Part shown: one piece after another, positions 22,927 to 32,987 of the stretch
Position numbering within the stretch: position 1 is the first letter of the stretch
Layout of the letters: every line of letters starts with the position of its first letter
Source: Acerihabitans arboris
GTDB taxonomy: Bacteria > Pseudomonadota > Gammaproteobacteria > Enterobacterales > Enterobacteriaceae
Assembly: GCF_010131535.1 (NCBI RefSeq)
Contig: NZ_WUBS01000001.1
Span: 310,001-374,000, forward strand
Reading direction: 5' to 3'
Length of the DNA stretch: 64,000 nucleotides
Made by a program: the position numbers and the translations under genes
Notes under the pieces: generated by a model
The model's database searches: none
Seen by the model: only the letters and a program-made list of their open reading frames with translations
Told to the model about the DNA's origin: nothing

Positions 22927-24892
22927 GTTTAAGGGCCTCGACGGCGGCACCGAGATCGAGCATCACCAACAGTTCGCCGGGCGGGGTTTTTACCCATTGC
23001 GGACAAAGCCGCTCTACCTCGGCAAGCAGTTGGATTGCCTGGGAAAGGCTCCAGTCGTGCTGTTCGCTGCTTAACCGGCCGGCTATCCAGTCAGCTACGC
23101 GCTCGGTGGAGACCTCGTCCTCAGCCGAGAGATAGCCTAACAGTTCGGGAATCAAGTTTTGTAAATTTTGTTGGCGTAATGGTAAAGGTACGCCATTAAG
23201 CGTTGCCTGATGTTGATGAACCTGCAATTGGATCCCCAATTCATTCAAGATTGCCTGATGGCGATGGTAAGCGGCCACTTCTGGCTCCTGCAGCGCCATG
23301 CGCAGCGGAATCAACAGCGGCTGCGCCCGCAGCCCTTCTCCGTCCGGCGTAAGCTGCCGGTGCTTAAGGCACCGCTCCGCCACCGGCAGCGAGATAAGCG
23401 CCAGGCGCTGGCGAAATTCAACCAGGGCGTAACAAGGCGGGTAAATAGACAACACCCGGCCGAAACTTTGCGCATCGCCGGGATCGCCGGCGGCGGTGGC
23501 GGACGGCAGCGCCGTGGCCGTGCGCTCATCCCGCGCCGGCGCGCCGGGCTGGATCAGCCGACGGTATAGTTCGCCTTCTTTTTTCTGGTAACCGGGGCCC
23601 GCGGGGTAAGCCGCCGCCGGTTCACGCATCCGGCCCCGGCTGGAGCCGGCAGGGGGCGCAACGTCGTCGCCGGTTCGGGCAAGGACGCGATCGCCATCGC
23701 GGCGACCGCCGGCCACGGAGGGCCGGCCGGCAAGCTGGCCGCCATCGCGCCGGTCGCCTTCGGCAGCGGGGAACAGCGGCGCCGGCGATGGGGGGGCGGC
23801 GCCGGCGAAGGAGTTTTTACCCGACGCCGGGCGATTTTCCGGCGACCAGTGGATGGCCGGCTGCGCCTCATCGCGCAGGGGCAGCGTCGGCGCGGCGCCT
23901 TGCTGCAGCACCGAGATGATCGCCTGGTAGATAAAGTCATGCACCAGGCGCGCCTGGTGGAAACGCACTTCATGCTTGGCCGGATGGACATTAACATCCA
24001 CCTGGTGCGGATCCACGTCCAGGTACAGCACAAACGCCGGCTGCTGGCCCCCGGTCAGTTGCTCCTGGTACGCTTGGCGAATGGCATGGTTAATCAGCTT
24101 ATCGCGCATCATGCGTTGGTTGACGTAACAATACTGCATTTCCGGCAGTTCGCCGCCGCTGCGGGGATCGGCCACCCACCCGCGAATGGTCAGGTCGCCA
24201 TGGCTCCATGACACCGCCAGCGCACGCTGCACAAAAGCCGGGCCGCATAAACTGCCCAGGCGGCGCAAATGATGGGCTTCCTGGGTAACCGCGCGATATT
24301 GCCGCACCGGCTTACCGTTATGCGAGAGGGTAAAGGTGACGTCGAACCGGGCCAGGGCGATGCGTTTTACCACCTCGTCGATATGGGCAAACTCGGTCTT
24401 CTCGGTGCGCATAAACTTACGCCGCGCCGGCGTATTGTAAAATAAATCCAGCACTTCGACCGTCGAGCCCACCGGATGCGCGGCCGGCTTAATGGTCACG
24501 GTCATATCGCGGCCTTCGGCGTAAGCCTGCCAGGCCTCGCTTTGCGCTTCGGTGCGCGAGGTCAGGGTTAAACGCGATACCGAGCTGATGCTGGCCAGCG
24601 CTTCGCCGCGAAAGCCCAGGCTGATAATGGCCTCGAGATCGTCGAGCGTGACTATCTTGCTGGTGGCGTGACGCGCCAGCGCCAGCGCCAGTTCATCCTT
24701 ATCGATGCCGCAGCCGTTGTCGCGGATGCGGATAAGCCTGGCGCCGGCCTTCTCAATATCGATATCGATGCGGGTGGCCCCGGCATCAAGGCTGTTCTCC
24801 ACCAGTTCCTTCACCACGGAAGCGGGACGTTCGACCACCTCCCCCGCGGCAATTTGGTTGGCTAGCTGTGGCGGCAGCACCTGGATTGGCAT
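22919..24892 (-). CDS. mutL: DNA mismatch repair protein MutL
   Basis: 657 residues (E. coli 615). The GHKL ATPase domain carries [20 protein letters not shown] and [10 protein letters not shown]. The C-terminal dimerisation domain lacks the endonuclease motif, as expected for a MutH-dependent system. The extra length lies in the interdomain linker (about residues 345-480), which is rich in Pro, Ala, Gly and Arg. It couples MutS mismatch recognition to MutH. It overlaps miaA and is 19 bases downstream of amiB. Confidence 0.96.
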   Translation of the reverse strand: MPIQVLPPQLANQIAAGEVVERPASVVKELVENSLDAGATRIDIDIEKAGARLIRIRDNGCGIDKDELALALARHATSKIVTLDDLEAIISLGFRGEALASISSVSRLTLTSRTEAQSEAWQAYAEGRDMTVTIKPAAHPVGSTVEVLDLFYNTPARRKFMRTEKTEFAHIDEVVKRIALARFDVTFTLSHNGKPVRQYRAVTQEAHHLRRLGSLCGPAFVQRALAVSWSHGDLTIRGWVADPRSGGELPEMQYCYVNQRMMRDKLINHAIRQAYQEQLTGGQQPAFVLYLDVDPHQVDVNVHPAKHEVRFHQARLVHDFIYQAIISVLQQGAAPTLPLRDEAQPAIHWSPENRPASGKNSFAGAAPPSPAPLFPAAEGDRRDGGQLAGRPSVAGGRRDGDRVLARTGDDVAPPAGSSRGRMREPAAAYPAGPGYQKKEGELYRRLIQPGAPARDERTATALPSATAAGDPGDAQSFGRVLSIYPPCYALVEFRQRLALISLPVAERCLKHRQLTPDGEGLRAQPLLIPLRMALQEPEVAAYHRHQAILNELGIQLQVHQHQATLNGVPLPLRQQNLQNLIPELLGYLSAEDEVSTERVADWIAGRLSSEQHDWSLSQAIQLLAEVERLCPQWVKTPPGELLVMLDLGAAVEALKHD

Positions 24893-24911
24893 GGCGGCAG
24901 TACCTCTGGCA

Positions 24912-26621
24912 TTATGCGGATGGAATAATCAGCGTCTGGCCTAACTTCACGTTATCTGACTTCAGCTTATTAACGCGTTTCAGGGTATCACTGCGCACGC
25001 CATATTTGGCGGCGATGCCGGTTAATGAGTCCCCCGCCACCACTTTATGGCGCCGCGCGCGGACCGCCTGCGTCTGCTGCGGCACGGCTCCCGCCGGGAT
25101 TCTCAGCCGCTGTCCGACCCAGACCACATCCCGTTTCAGCTTGTTCAAATCGCGCAGCGCGGCCATGCTGACGCCATAATGCGACGCGATGCCGGACAGG
25201 GTCTCGCCCCGCTGGACCGTATGACGGGTCATGGAGCCCGACGGCGGCGCGCCGGCCGGAGGCTGTACCGCGCTGGCCGTGCTTTGCGACACCGCCTGTA
25301 CGCCGCTGGCGCCGGCGTCCATCGCCGAGCTGACGCCCTGCGGCCGGTTTTCCAGCTTCGGACCGTTTTGCTGCGGGTGCGATGCGAAATAAGCGCGCAG
25401 GCCAAGATAGATAGCTTTGGCAATTTTATCCTGGTAATCACTGCTGCCCAGCAGCCGCTCCTCGCCGGTATTGCTGATAAAGCCGGTTTCCACCAGCAGC
25501 GAAGGAATATCCGGCGAACGCAATACCCCCAGGCTTGCATGCTCCGGACGCGCCTTATGCAGCGAACCGACGTTGCGCAATTGCCTCAGCACCCTGGTGG
25601 CAACATCGTAGCCTACCCGCTGCGAGTGGCCGAACTGTAAATCCAGCACCGCTTGGCTGAGATAAGGATCGGCGGCGCTATTGGCCAGCAGATCCCCGGC
25701 CCCGCCGAGCAGCTCCGATTGTTTCTCATGCTGTTCCAGCCAGTTACCCATTTCGCTGTTGGCGCGCCGGTTGGACAATACCCAGACCGACGCGCCGGTG
25801 GCGCTGCGGTTTGGCGCGGCGTCGGCATGAATCGACACCAGTACGCTGGCGCCCTGTTTGCGCGCCACGTCGGAACGGCCCATGACCGAAATAAAATAAT
25901 CGCCGTCACGGGTCAGCGCCGGCCTGAACATCGGATCGGCATCCAGCAGCGCTTTCAGTTTGCGGGCAATGGCGATGGTGACATTCTTTTCCTTCAGGCC
26001 GTTCGGCCCGATCGCGCCGGGATCCTGCCCGCCGTGCCCCGCATCGATGGCGACCACCACCCGATCGCCCGGCGCCACCGCGCGCCGCGGTCCGCGTGAG
26101 ACCGGCGCCACGGGCGTCACGCCGGCGGCCACGCCATCGAACGGATTACCCTGCGCCATGGATGACGTCCCGCTGGATGCCGCGCGGGTGATGCGCCCGC
26201 GATTGGGCGAGGGAGCCCTCTGTACGGGCCTGGCCTGGCCGATCAGGGTAAACACCAGGGTATAGCGGCCGTTCTCTTGTTTTGCGGCGGCCTGCACGCG
26301 CGATTTGCGCGTCAGTTCGAACACCAGCCGAATACTCTGCGCGTCGGGGGCCTGGCTGCTGCGGATGCGGCTGATGATATTCTGGCCGTTGAAATTCAGC
26401 GGCAACCCCTGCGCCGCGATGCTGTCCCTGATATCCACCACCACCCGATCCGGATTGTGCAGCGAAAAGAACGCGTAAACCGGCTGCGTGGCAAACCCCA
26501 GCGTGACCGTCGACTGCTCGGCGCCGTTGGAAACATTCACATCGCTTAGATTTGCCGCTAACGCCTGTCCCATCAGGCAACATAAAACAATGGCTAAAAT
26601 CGTCCTGATCTTCAGCATCAT
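24912..26621 (-). CDS. amiB: N-acetylmuramoyl-L-alanine amidase AmiB
   Basis: 569 residues, longer than E. coli AmiB (445). A signal peptide (about 1-23, ...GQALA) is followed by an AMIN domain (25-120), the Amidase_3 zinc domain with [16 protein letters not shown] and [11 protein letters not shown], and two C-terminal LysM repeats ([17 protein letters not shown] and [16 protein letters not shown]). It cleaves septal peptidoglycan during cell separation, activated by EnvC. The first of two tandem ATGs overlaps the tsaE stop (ATGA). Confidence 0.95.
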   Translation of the reverse strand: MMLKIRTILAIVLCCLMGQALAANLSDVNVSNGAEQSTVTLGFATQPVYAFFSLHNPDRVVVDIRDSIAAQGLPLNFNGQNIISRIRSSQAPDAQSIRLVFELTRKSRVQAAAKQENGRYTLVFTLIGQARPVQRAPSPNRGRITRAASSGTSSMAQGNPFDGVAAGVTPVAPVSRGPRRAVAPGDRVVVAIDAGHGGQDPGAIGPNGLKEKNVTIAIARKLKALLDADPMFRPALTRDGDYFISVMGRSDVARKQGASVLVSIHADAAPNRSATGASVWVLSNRRANSEMGNWLEQHEKQSELLGGAGDLLANSAADPYLSQAVLDLQFGHSQRVGYDVATRVLRQLRNVGSLHKARPEHASLGVLRSPDIPSLLVETGFISNTGEERLLGSSDYQDKIAKAIYLGLRAYFASHPQQNGPKLENRPQGVSSAMDAGASGVQAVSQSTASAVQPPAGAPPSGSMTRHTVQRGETLSGIASHYGVSMAALRDLNKLKRDVVWVGQRLRIPAGAVPQQTQAVRARRHKVVAGDSLTGIAAKYGVRSDTLKRVNKLKSDNVKLGQTLIIPSA

Positions 26622-27097
26622 GTATTGTTTTCCCGCCGTGACGCCAGTTGCGCCAGGATATGCGCGCCGCGATCGGATCGGGATTCCAGCGTCGCCCGCC
26701 GGCCCGGGTCGACATACTCAAGCGACAGGGCGATGTCGGCGTCCGGCAATACGCCCTGGCCCTGCTGGGGCCATTCCACCAGGCAGAGGGCATCCTGATC
26801 GAAATAATCCCGCACGCCCATAAATTCCAGTTCTTCGGCATCCACCAGGCGGTAGAGATCGAAATGATAGACCGTCCTGGGCGCCAGTTCATAGGGTTCG
26901 ACCAGGGTGTAGGTCGGGCTTTTCACATTGCCCTCATACCCCAGGGCGCGCAAAAAACCACGGCAGAACGTCGTTTTGCCGGCGCCCAGATCGCCATAAA
27001 GGTAAATCACACATGATTGTCGGCAGGCGTCGGCCAACGCCGCACCCAATGCTATGGTTGCCGCTTCGTCCGGCAAAGGTAATACACGTTTTTCCAT
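26618..27097 (-). CDS. tsaE: TsaE, tRNA threonylcarbamoyladenosine biosynthesis ATPase
   Basis: 159 residues (E. coli 153). P-loop [15 protein letters not shown], then [11 protein letters not shown] and a DLYRL strand typical of the family; Walker-B-like [14 protein letters not shown]. It works with TsaB and TsaD to make t6A37 in ANN-decoding tRNAs. Flanked by nnr (9 bases upstream) and amiB (4-base overlap). Confidence 0.95.
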   Translation of the reverse strand: MEKRVLPLPDEAATIALGAALADACRQSCVIYLYGDLGAGKTTFCRGFLRALGYEGNVKSPTYTLVEPYELAPRTVYHFDLYRLVDAEELEFMGVRDYFDQDALCLVEWPQQGQGVLPDADIALSLEYVDPGRRATLESRSDRGAHILAQLASRRENNT

Positions 27098-27106
27098 GTC
27101 TGATTT

Positions 27107-28621
27107 CTATGCGATACGTTCAGGATTAACAAATTGATATAACGCGGGCAGCAAATCCGTGGCCAGCATGCCGCGCGTTCCTTTTTCCGCCGCCAGCAGG
27201 TCGGCGGTGGCGCCGTGTATGACGCAGCCGGCGCATGCCGCGTCGTACAGCGACAGCTTTTGCGCCAGCAGCCCGCCAATAATACCGGACAGCAAATCGC
27301 CCATGCCGCCCGAGGCCATGCCGGCGTTGCCGACATCGGCGACGGCCATATGGCCCCCGGCGTCGGCTACCAGCGTGCCGGCGCCTTTCAGTACCACCAC
27401 GCCGCCATAACGTTTAATGATATTTTTAGCAAAGAGTAAGCGGTCACTCTCAATATCGCCAACTTTACTGTTCAGAAGGCGGGCGGCCTCCCCTGGGTGG
27501 GGGGTAACGATACGATTGTGACGTTTCTGCGGATTGATTGCCAGCAGGTTAAGCGCATCGGCGTCCCATAACATGGGTTTAGTGCAGTTTTCCACGATGC
27601 GCAGCGCATTTTTCGCCCAGTCGCCCTGGCCGAGGCCCGGACCGATGACAATCACATCCGCCCACTCGAGCCCGTGGCGCAGGGACTCGTCGTCCAGGGG
27701 TTCCACCATAAGCTCAGGACGGGCGGTCAGCAATGCGCCGATATTCTCTTCGCGGGTCAAGACCCGCACCAAACCGGCCCCGGTGCGCAATGCCGCCTCG
27801 CCGGTCATGCGGATGGCGCCGGACAGGCCGCGATCGCCGCCGACAATCAGCAGGCGCCCGTTATCGCCTTTGTGGGCGCAGGGATCGCGCGGCGTTAACC
27901 AACGGGTCAGCTGGGCAGCGGTCAACCGTTCCATGATCGGGGTCTGCCGCGCCAGCCAGGGCGCCAGGCCCAGGTCGTCATAATGCAGCCGTCCGGTCAC
28001 GCTGCGCGCTTTGCCGGTCAGCAAACCGGGCTTAAGGGCGATAAAGGTCACGGTATGCGCCGCGTTGATCACGTCGCCCGCCACCGCGCCGGTGTCGGCA
28101 TTCAGACCGGAGGGAATATCCAGCGCCACCACCGGCGCGGCATGGGCATTGGCCGCCGCGATAAGCTCGTCATAGGGCGCGCGCGGGGCCGCCGCCAGGC
28201 CGGTACCCAGCAAGCCATCAACGATCACGTCGACCCGCTCCGGCCAGGCGGCGTCGGCTACCAGGATGGCGCCGCCCGCGTCCAGCCAGGCCTGGCGCGC
28301 CAGCCGCGCCTGCTCCGGCAGCGGGCTATGTCCGGCGCACTCGATAAGCATCACCTGTTTGCCCGCCGCCTGCGCCAGGCGGGCCACCACATAGGCGTCG
28401 CCGCCGTTATTGCCGTGACCGGCCAGGATCAGGTAATGGCCGGCAAAGGGATACAGCCAGCTCAGGGTACGCCACGCGGCGTCGCCGGCGCGTTCCATCA
28501 GCTCGTACAGGGAAACTCCCGCCAGGCCCGCGGCCTCGCCTTCCCAGCGCCGGAGCCACTCCGCCGTATAGACGGAATGTGGTAAACTCAGGGTGCTCGT
28601 TTTCTTTTTATGGTCCGCCAT
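27107..28621 (-). CDS. nnr: Bifunctional NAD(P)HX epimerase / ADP-dependent dehydratase
   Basis: 504 residues. The N-terminal YjeF_N epimerase domain (about 1-220) has GHGNNGGDAYVVARLA and DIPSGLNADTG; the C-terminal ribokinase-like dehydratase has HKGDNGRLLIVGGDRG, GPGLGQ, TPHPGEAARLL and NAGMASGGMGDLLSG. Together they repair hydrated NAD(P)H. I place the start at 28621 (MADHKKK) with AAGGG 8 bases upstream; this ATG shares the palindromic CATG with the divergent queG start. Confidence 0.95.
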   Translation of the reverse strand: MADHKKKTSTLSLPHSVYTAEWLRRWEGEAAGLAGVSLYELMERAGDAAWRTLSWLYPFAGHYLILAGHGNNGGDAYVVARLAQAAGKQVMLIECAGHSPLPEQARLARQAWLDAGGAILVADAAWPERVDVIVDGLLGTGLAAAPRAPYDELIAAANAHAAPVVALDIPSGLNADTGAVAGDVINAAHTVTFIALKPGLLTGKARSVTGRLHYDDLGLAPWLARQTPIMERLTAAQLTRWLTPRDPCAHKGDNGRLLIVGGDRGLSGAIRMTGEAALRTGAGLVRVLTREENIGALLTARPELMVEPLDDESLRHGLEWADVIVIGPGLGQGDWAKNALRIVENCTKPMLWDADALNLLAINPQKRHNRIVTPHPGEAARLLNSKVGDIESDRLLFAKNIIKRYGGVVVLKGAGTLVADAGGHMAVADVGNAGMASGGMGDLLSGIIGGLLAQKLSLYDAACAGCVIHGATADLLAAEKGTRGMLATDLLPALYQFVNPERIA

Positions 28622-29759
28622 GTCATACCCTTTTGATCTTATGGAATTAGCCCGGCTCATCAAGCAATGGGGGCGGGAGCTGGGTTTTCAACAGGTCGGC
28701 ATCTGCGATACCGATCTGGCCGCGCATGAACCCGCCCTGCAAACCTGGCTGGACAACCAATACCACGGCGAAATGGCCTGGATGTCCCGCCACGGCATGC
28801 TGCGCGCGCGTCCCCACGAATTACTGCCAGGGACCCTGCGGGTCATCAGCGTCAGGATGAATTACCTGCCGGCCGGGGCCGCGTTCGCCAGCACCCTGAA
28901 TAATCCCCATATGGGTTATGTTAGTCGCTACGCGCTGGGACGCGACTATCACAAGGTATTGCGCCAGCGTCTCAAACAGTTGGGCAACAAAATCCAGGAT
29001 TGGTGCCAGGAGGTAAACTTTCGGCCTTTTGTCGATTCGGCGCCGATCATGGAACGGCCCCTGGCCGCCAAGGCCGGCATCGGCTGGGTTGGTAAACACT
29101 CGCTAATATTAAATCGCGAGGCCGGTTCCTGGTTTTTCCTCGGCGAACTGCTGATCGATTTGCCGCTGCCGGAAGACCCGCCGCAGCAGGAGCAGTGCGG
29201 ACGGTGCGTCGCCTGCATGACCACCTGCCCCACCGGCGCCATCGTCGCGCCCTATACTGTGGACGCGCGCCGGTGCATCTCTTATCTTACCATTGAACTG
29301 GACGGGGAGATCCCCGAGGCGCTGCGCCCGTTGATTGGCAACCGCATCTACGGCTGCGATGATTGCCAGCTCATCTGCCCGTGGAACCGTTTTTCTCAGT
29401 TAACCGACGAGCCGGACTTCAGCCCGCGCACGGTGCTGCATACCCCGGAATTATTGGATTTGTTTGCCTGGGACGAGGCGCGGTTCCTGCGCATTACCGA
29501 AGGATCGGCCATCCGGCGCATCGGCCATTTGCGCTGGCTGCGCAACGTAGCGGTCGCCCTGGGCAATGCCCCTTATGAAGATACCGTCGTACTTGCCCTG
29601 CGGGAACGGCTGGGTGACAACCCGATGCTGGATGTGCATATCCGCTGGGCCATCGGACAGCAACTGCAGCGACGGGACGCCCTTGCGGTCAGCGTACAGA
29701 CCGCGCAGCAAAAGCGTCTGGTAAGGGCAATCGAGAAAGGATTAATTCGTGACGCGTAG
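28620..29759 (+). CDS. queG: Epoxyqueuosine reductase QueG
   Basis: 379 residues, the E. coli length. It uses cobalamin and two [4Fe-4S] clusters for the last step of queuosine synthesis in tRNA. The cluster motifs are CGRCVACMTTCPTGA and the second set in CDDCQLICPWNR; the C-terminal HEAT-like region follows (SAIRRIGHLRWLRN). The start at 28620 (MSYPFDL) matches the family; the ATG lies on the same four bases (CATG) as the divergent nnr start. No strong ribosome site is visible. Confidence 0.96.
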   Translation: MSYPFDLMELARLIKQWGRELGFQQVGICDTDLAAHEPALQTWLDNQYHGEMAWMSRHGMLRARPHELLPGTLRVISVRMNYLPAGAAFASTLNNPHMGYVSRYALGRDYHKVLRQRLKQLGNKIQDWCQEVNFRPFVDSAPIMERPLAAKAGIGWVGKHSLILNREAGSWFFLGELLIDLPLPEDPPQQEQCGRCVACMTTCPTGAIVAPYTVDARRCISYLTIELDGEIPEALRPLIGNRIYGCDDCQLICPWNRFSQLTDEPDFSPRTVLHTPELLDLFAWDEARFLRITEGSAIRRIGHLRWLRNVAVALGNAPYEDTVVLALRERLGDNPMLDVHIRWAIGQQLQRRDALAVSVQTAQQKRLVRAIEKGLIRDA

Positions 29760-29803
29760 GCGGCGGCAGCTGATTATAGCGTAATGATTTGAACTTTCCC
29801 GTC

Positions 29804-29973
29804 TGTGGATAAAAATAAAAACCCTTTGACAATCAAGCACACTAAAAAAGGCAATAGGCACCACCGACGTTTTTAAATAAAACTTTCTCGTTAAATATCA
29901 ACAAAATAAATTTTGATATTGATTTGAATACTATTTAAGGAAATTTGTTGTTACGAGGAGTAGCTGTGGATAA
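29804..29973. promoter_or_regulatory. datA: datA-like locus: two perfect DnaA boxes flanking an IHF-like site
   Basis: The 301-base gap between queG and tRNA-Gly has no gene but holds two perfect 9-base DnaA boxes in the same orientation (TGTGGATAA at 29804-29812 and 29965-29973). Between them is a near-consensus IHF site (TATCAACAAAATA, 29896-29908, one mismatch) in AT-rich DNA. In E. coli the datA locus, which promotes DnaA-ATP hydrolysis with IHF, lies next to queG and glyV as I recall, with a minimal region of about 180 bases, matching this layout. Confidence 0.65.
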
Positions 29974-30060
29974 CTCTGTTTAAAACATTTTTGGCAGCGG
30001 CTCGGCGCAGAGCACAGGCCGACGGGTAATGTCCAGCGAATTTAGACATATTTTTGACTT

Positions 30061-30135
30061 TGGAGCGGGAAACGAGGCTCGAACTCGCGACCCCAACCTT
30101 GGCAAGGTTGTGCTCTACCACTGAGCTATTCCCGC
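30061..30135 (-). tRNA. tRNA-Gly (anticodon GCC), with encoded CCA
   Basis: 75 bases on the minus strand starting GCGGGAATAGCTCAGTGGTA, anticodon loop TTGCCAA, T-loop GTTCGAG, acceptor TTCCCGC-T-CCA. It is identical across all 75 bases to the copy at 30960-31034. E. coli has three clustered tRNA-Gly(GCC) genes at this place. Confidence 0.97.
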
Positions 30136-30890
30136 ATAAAATGTGACTGGTTACCGCTTGGCTGAAAGTGGAGCAAGCGACCGCTGGCCACAACATCAAC
30201 TACCGGCAAAACACTGAGTGTAAAAAGAGATGCTGTGCATACAACCAACTGAAACTACAGTGTTTTTTCGCACATCCCCACTCAGGAATGGTCGAGATTA
30301 TGGACTGATACCAAGGGAGAGTCAATAACCCGGCAGAAATTTATTCAACAACCGGCAGCCGCGGCATAACTATCGCTAATGGCCGCTATTTTCATGGCGA
30401 TTTGCATTATCCATGGGTGCGATCGGCATATGGCTTACTGCTTGAAAACCTAGCTAATGCTGAAACCGCCTGGCCGACATGGTCCCAATACATGGCTCGG
30501 CGGAACACGCGCCCTATTTGCAAGCGGCTTATACAGCAGTGACCACTTTCCGCTTTTGCGCCGCCGCGCGCCGTCTTCTGAGCCGCCTGCGCGGCAGTGG
30601 ACCTTACCGACTACGTTGTCGCCCGTTTAGCCAGACACGGTCACCGCGTCCAACCCCTTAAGAACCGCGCAGGCAAGTTTTCCAGCACGCCACTCAAGCC
30701 GTTACACAAGTCGTCTTGAGCAGCCGGCTACATCTCTTTAACATTGGCGAGGTGGGTCATTTTAGATTGGCGCCGACCGTTATCTAACGGCTTTTGTCGA
30801 GTGAAACTCGGCATGGGCCCGTGCGAATTGCGACGCAGATATCCGCTAAATGAACAGTTCGTGGGGGGAAGCAAGAGGATATTCAGGCAT
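30136..30890. other. 755-base spacer between the tRNA-Gly genes, no recognisable gene
   Basis: In E. coli the tRNA-Gly genes here are tightly spaced; in this genome a long segment separates them. It contains no convincing start-to-stop gene on either strand. A plus-strand stretch from about 30603 (DLTDYVVARLARHGHRVQ) looks coding-like but is short and has stops on either side. The segment may be the residue of an insertion or a decayed gene; I could not identify it. Confidence 0.5.
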
Positions 30891-30918
30891 GAAAAAAGGG
30901 ACCTGAGTCCCTTTTTTC
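30891..30918 (-). terminator. Intrinsic terminator downstream of the second tRNA-Gly
   Basis: Perfect 12-base arms (GAAAAAAGGGAC / GTCCCTTTTTTC) with a CTGA loop, 42 bases past the 3' end of the upstream tRNA-Gly. It would separate the two tRNA-Gly genes into different transcripts. Confidence 0.88.
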
Positions 30919-30959
30919 AACGAGTTGCAGACGTCAACAGCTATCCGCACCTCAATATT

Positions 30960-31034
30960 TGGAGCGGGAAACGAGGCTCGAACTCGCGACCCCAACCTTG
31001 GCAAGGTTGTGCTCTACCACTGAGCTATTCCCGC
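30960..31034 (-). tRNA. tRNA-Gly (anticodon GCC), with encoded CCA, second copy
   Basis: Same 75-base sequence as the copy at 30061-30135, cloverleaf intact, anticodon GCC, CCA encoded. Only a few flanking bases are shared with the other copy. Confidence 0.97.
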
Positions 31035-31217
31035 ATTTTTCACAACATGTACCCTTTGGCTTACGCATACAATTTTGTACCGGTACGGGGAGCGCATTAT
31101 ACGAGAAAACAGTTCGGCCGCAAGCCCCCCGAAGGTAAAAATAGCCTATTTTCGTCTGACTGCCGATAAAAACGTCAAAACGGCGGATTTTACGGCAGCG
31201 AGAGCCGCATTAGCAGC

Positions 31218-31763
31218 CTACAGCCGGATAAAGTGCTCGCGGTAGTACGCCAGCTCCGCCACTGATTCGCGGATATCGTCCAGGGCCTGGTGGCTGCCCT
31301 TTTTGGTCAGCCCGGCCAGGATCTCGGGTTTCCAGCGCCGGGCCAGCTCCTTGAGCGTGCTGACGTCCAGGTAACGATAGTGGAAATAGGCTTCCAGTTC
31401 CGGCATGTAGCGGAACAGGAAACGCCGGTCCTGGCCGATGCTGTTGCCGCAAATCGGCGATTTGCCGGCCGGTACCCAGTCTTGCAAAAAAGCCAGCGTC
31501 AGCGCCACCGCCCGATCCTCGTCGATACGGCTGGCGCGGACCCGTTCCACCAAACCGCTGGCGGTATGGGTACGCACGTTCCAATCATCCATGAGGCCCA
31601 GCTGTTCTTCAGACTGGTGCACGGCCAGTACCGGGCCTTCCGCCAGGATATTCAGGTTGGCATCCGTCACCAGGCTGGCAATTTCAATAATGCGGTCGCG
31701 CTCGGGATCAAGCCCGGTCATTTCCAGATCGATCCAAATCAGGTTGTTTTCATTTACCGGCAT
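31218..31763 (-). CDS. orn: Oligoribonuclease
   Basis: 181 residues, exact E. coli length. A 3'-to-5' exonuclease of the DEDDh class that finishes degradation of di- to pentanucleotides, including pGpG. Motifs: exo [11 protein letters not shown], exo [13 protein letters not shown], exo [14 protein letters not shown]. It is essential in most gammaproteobacteria. Divergent from rsgA. Confidence 0.97.
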   Translation of the reverse strand: MPVNENNLIWIDLEMTGLDPERDRIIEIASLVTDANLNILAEGPVLAVHQSEEQLGLMDDWNVRTHTASGLVERVRASRIDEDRAVALTLAFLQDWVPAGKSPICGNSIGQDRRFLFRYMPELEAYFHYRYLDVSTLKELARRWKPEILAGLTKKGSHQALDDIRESVAELAYYREHFIRL

Positions 31764-31865
31764 GATTTTCTCGTTGCAAAGGTTTCACGGCGTTTCTGTT
31801 AGAATACTGTGTATCATAGACGTTTTCATCGCCACGGGCGATTCATGAGCTACAAGTGAGGCACA

Positions 31866-32912
31866 GTGAGTAAAAATAAACTGTCCAAAGGCCAGCAACG
31901 TCGCGTACAGGCAAATCACCAGCGCCGCCTGAGAACCGACCGCGGCGTCGATTGGGATGACTCTCTTTTAGGCCAGGCCCAGGAAGGAACAGTTATCAGC
32001 CGCTTCGGCATGCACGCCGATGTGGAGGCGGCGGACGGCATCATACACCGCTGCAACCTGCGCCGCACGCTGGGCTCGGTGGTCACCGGCGATCGGGTGG
32101 TTTGGCGTCCGGGCAGCGAAGCGTCCTCGGGCATCAAGGGCATCGTCGAGGCGATCCATCCCCGCGCCTCCGTGCTGACGCGGCCGGATTTTTACGACGG
32201 CGTGAAGCCGATTGCCGCCAATATGAACCAAATCGTGATTGTTTCGGCAATCCTGCCGGAATTGTCGGTGAACATCATCGATCGTTACCTGGTCGCCTGC
32301 GAAACGGTTGAAGTGGAGCCGCTGATCGTGCTTAATAAAATCGACCTGCTGGACGCAAGGGAACGCGCCTGGGTAGATAAAACCATGGAGGTATACAGCC
32401 ACATAGGCTATCGGGTGTTGATGGTGTCGAGCCAGACCCGCGAAGGGATGGAAGGGCTGGAGGACGCGTTGACCGATCGCATCAGCATTTTTGCCGGACA
32501 GTCCGGGGTGGGCAAATCCAGCCTGCTAAACGCCTTGCTCCCGCCAGAGCTGGCGCAGATCGTGGTCAATACCGTTTCCGATAATTCGGGGCTCGGCCAG
32601 CACACCACCACCGCCGCGCGTATGTACCATTTTAAACACGGCGGCCAGGTTATCGATTCCCCCGGCGTGCGGGAATTCGGCTTATGGCATCTGGAGCCGG
32701 AGCAGGTCACCCAAGGGTTTATCGAATTCAGGCCATACCTGGGTAACTGTAAATTCCGCGATTGCCGCCATGATAACGATCCGGGCTGCGCCATCCGGAG
32801 CGCGGTGGAAAACGGCGAGATTACCGCCATCCGGTTCGAGAATTATCATCAGATCCTGGACAGCATGTCGCAGGTAAAAACACGTAAATCATTTTCCGAA
32901 ACGGATCACTGA
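31866..32912 (+). CDS. rsgA: RsgA, circularly permuted GTPase for 30S maturation
   Basis: 348 residues (E. coli 350). OB domain (about 50-120), G domain in permuted order with NKIDLL before the P-loop [15 protein letters not shown] and [11 protein letters not shown], then a zinc-binding region with [14 protein letters not shown]. It helps the late maturation of the 30S subunit. The start codon is GTG at 31866 after a GTGAGG site. Confidence 0.97.
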   Translation: MSKNKLSKGQQRRVQANHQRRLRTDRGVDWDDSLLGQAQEGTVISRFGMHADVEAADGIIHRCNLRRTLGSVVTGDRVVWRPGSEASSGIKGIVEAIHPRASVLTRPDFYDGVKPIAANMNQIVIVSAILPELSVNIIDRYLVACETVEVEPLIVLNKIDLLDARERAWVDKTMEVYSHIGYRVLMVSSQTREGMEGLEDALTDRISIFAGQSGVGKSSLLNALLPPELAQIVVNTVSDNSGLGQHTTTAARMYHFKHGGQVIDSPGVREFGLWHLEPEQVTQGFIEFRPYLGNCKFRDCRHDNDPGCAIRSAVENGEITAIRFENYHQILDSMSQVKTRKSFSETDH

Positions 32913-32987
32913 CATTTATCCTGTGCGTCGCTACAATTTTTTTTCCCGGTTAAATTTTCGGTTCACCCACTCATGTACGAGGTTTCT

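Noticed and set aside
22926..22950. Longer MiaA start inside mutL.
   Set aside because: The extra residues have no counterpart in MiaA proteins and no ribosome site precedes that codon.
29760..30060. Replication origin (oriC).
   Set aside because: Only two DnaA boxes, no 13-mer array and no mnmG/mioC context; the datA reading fits better.
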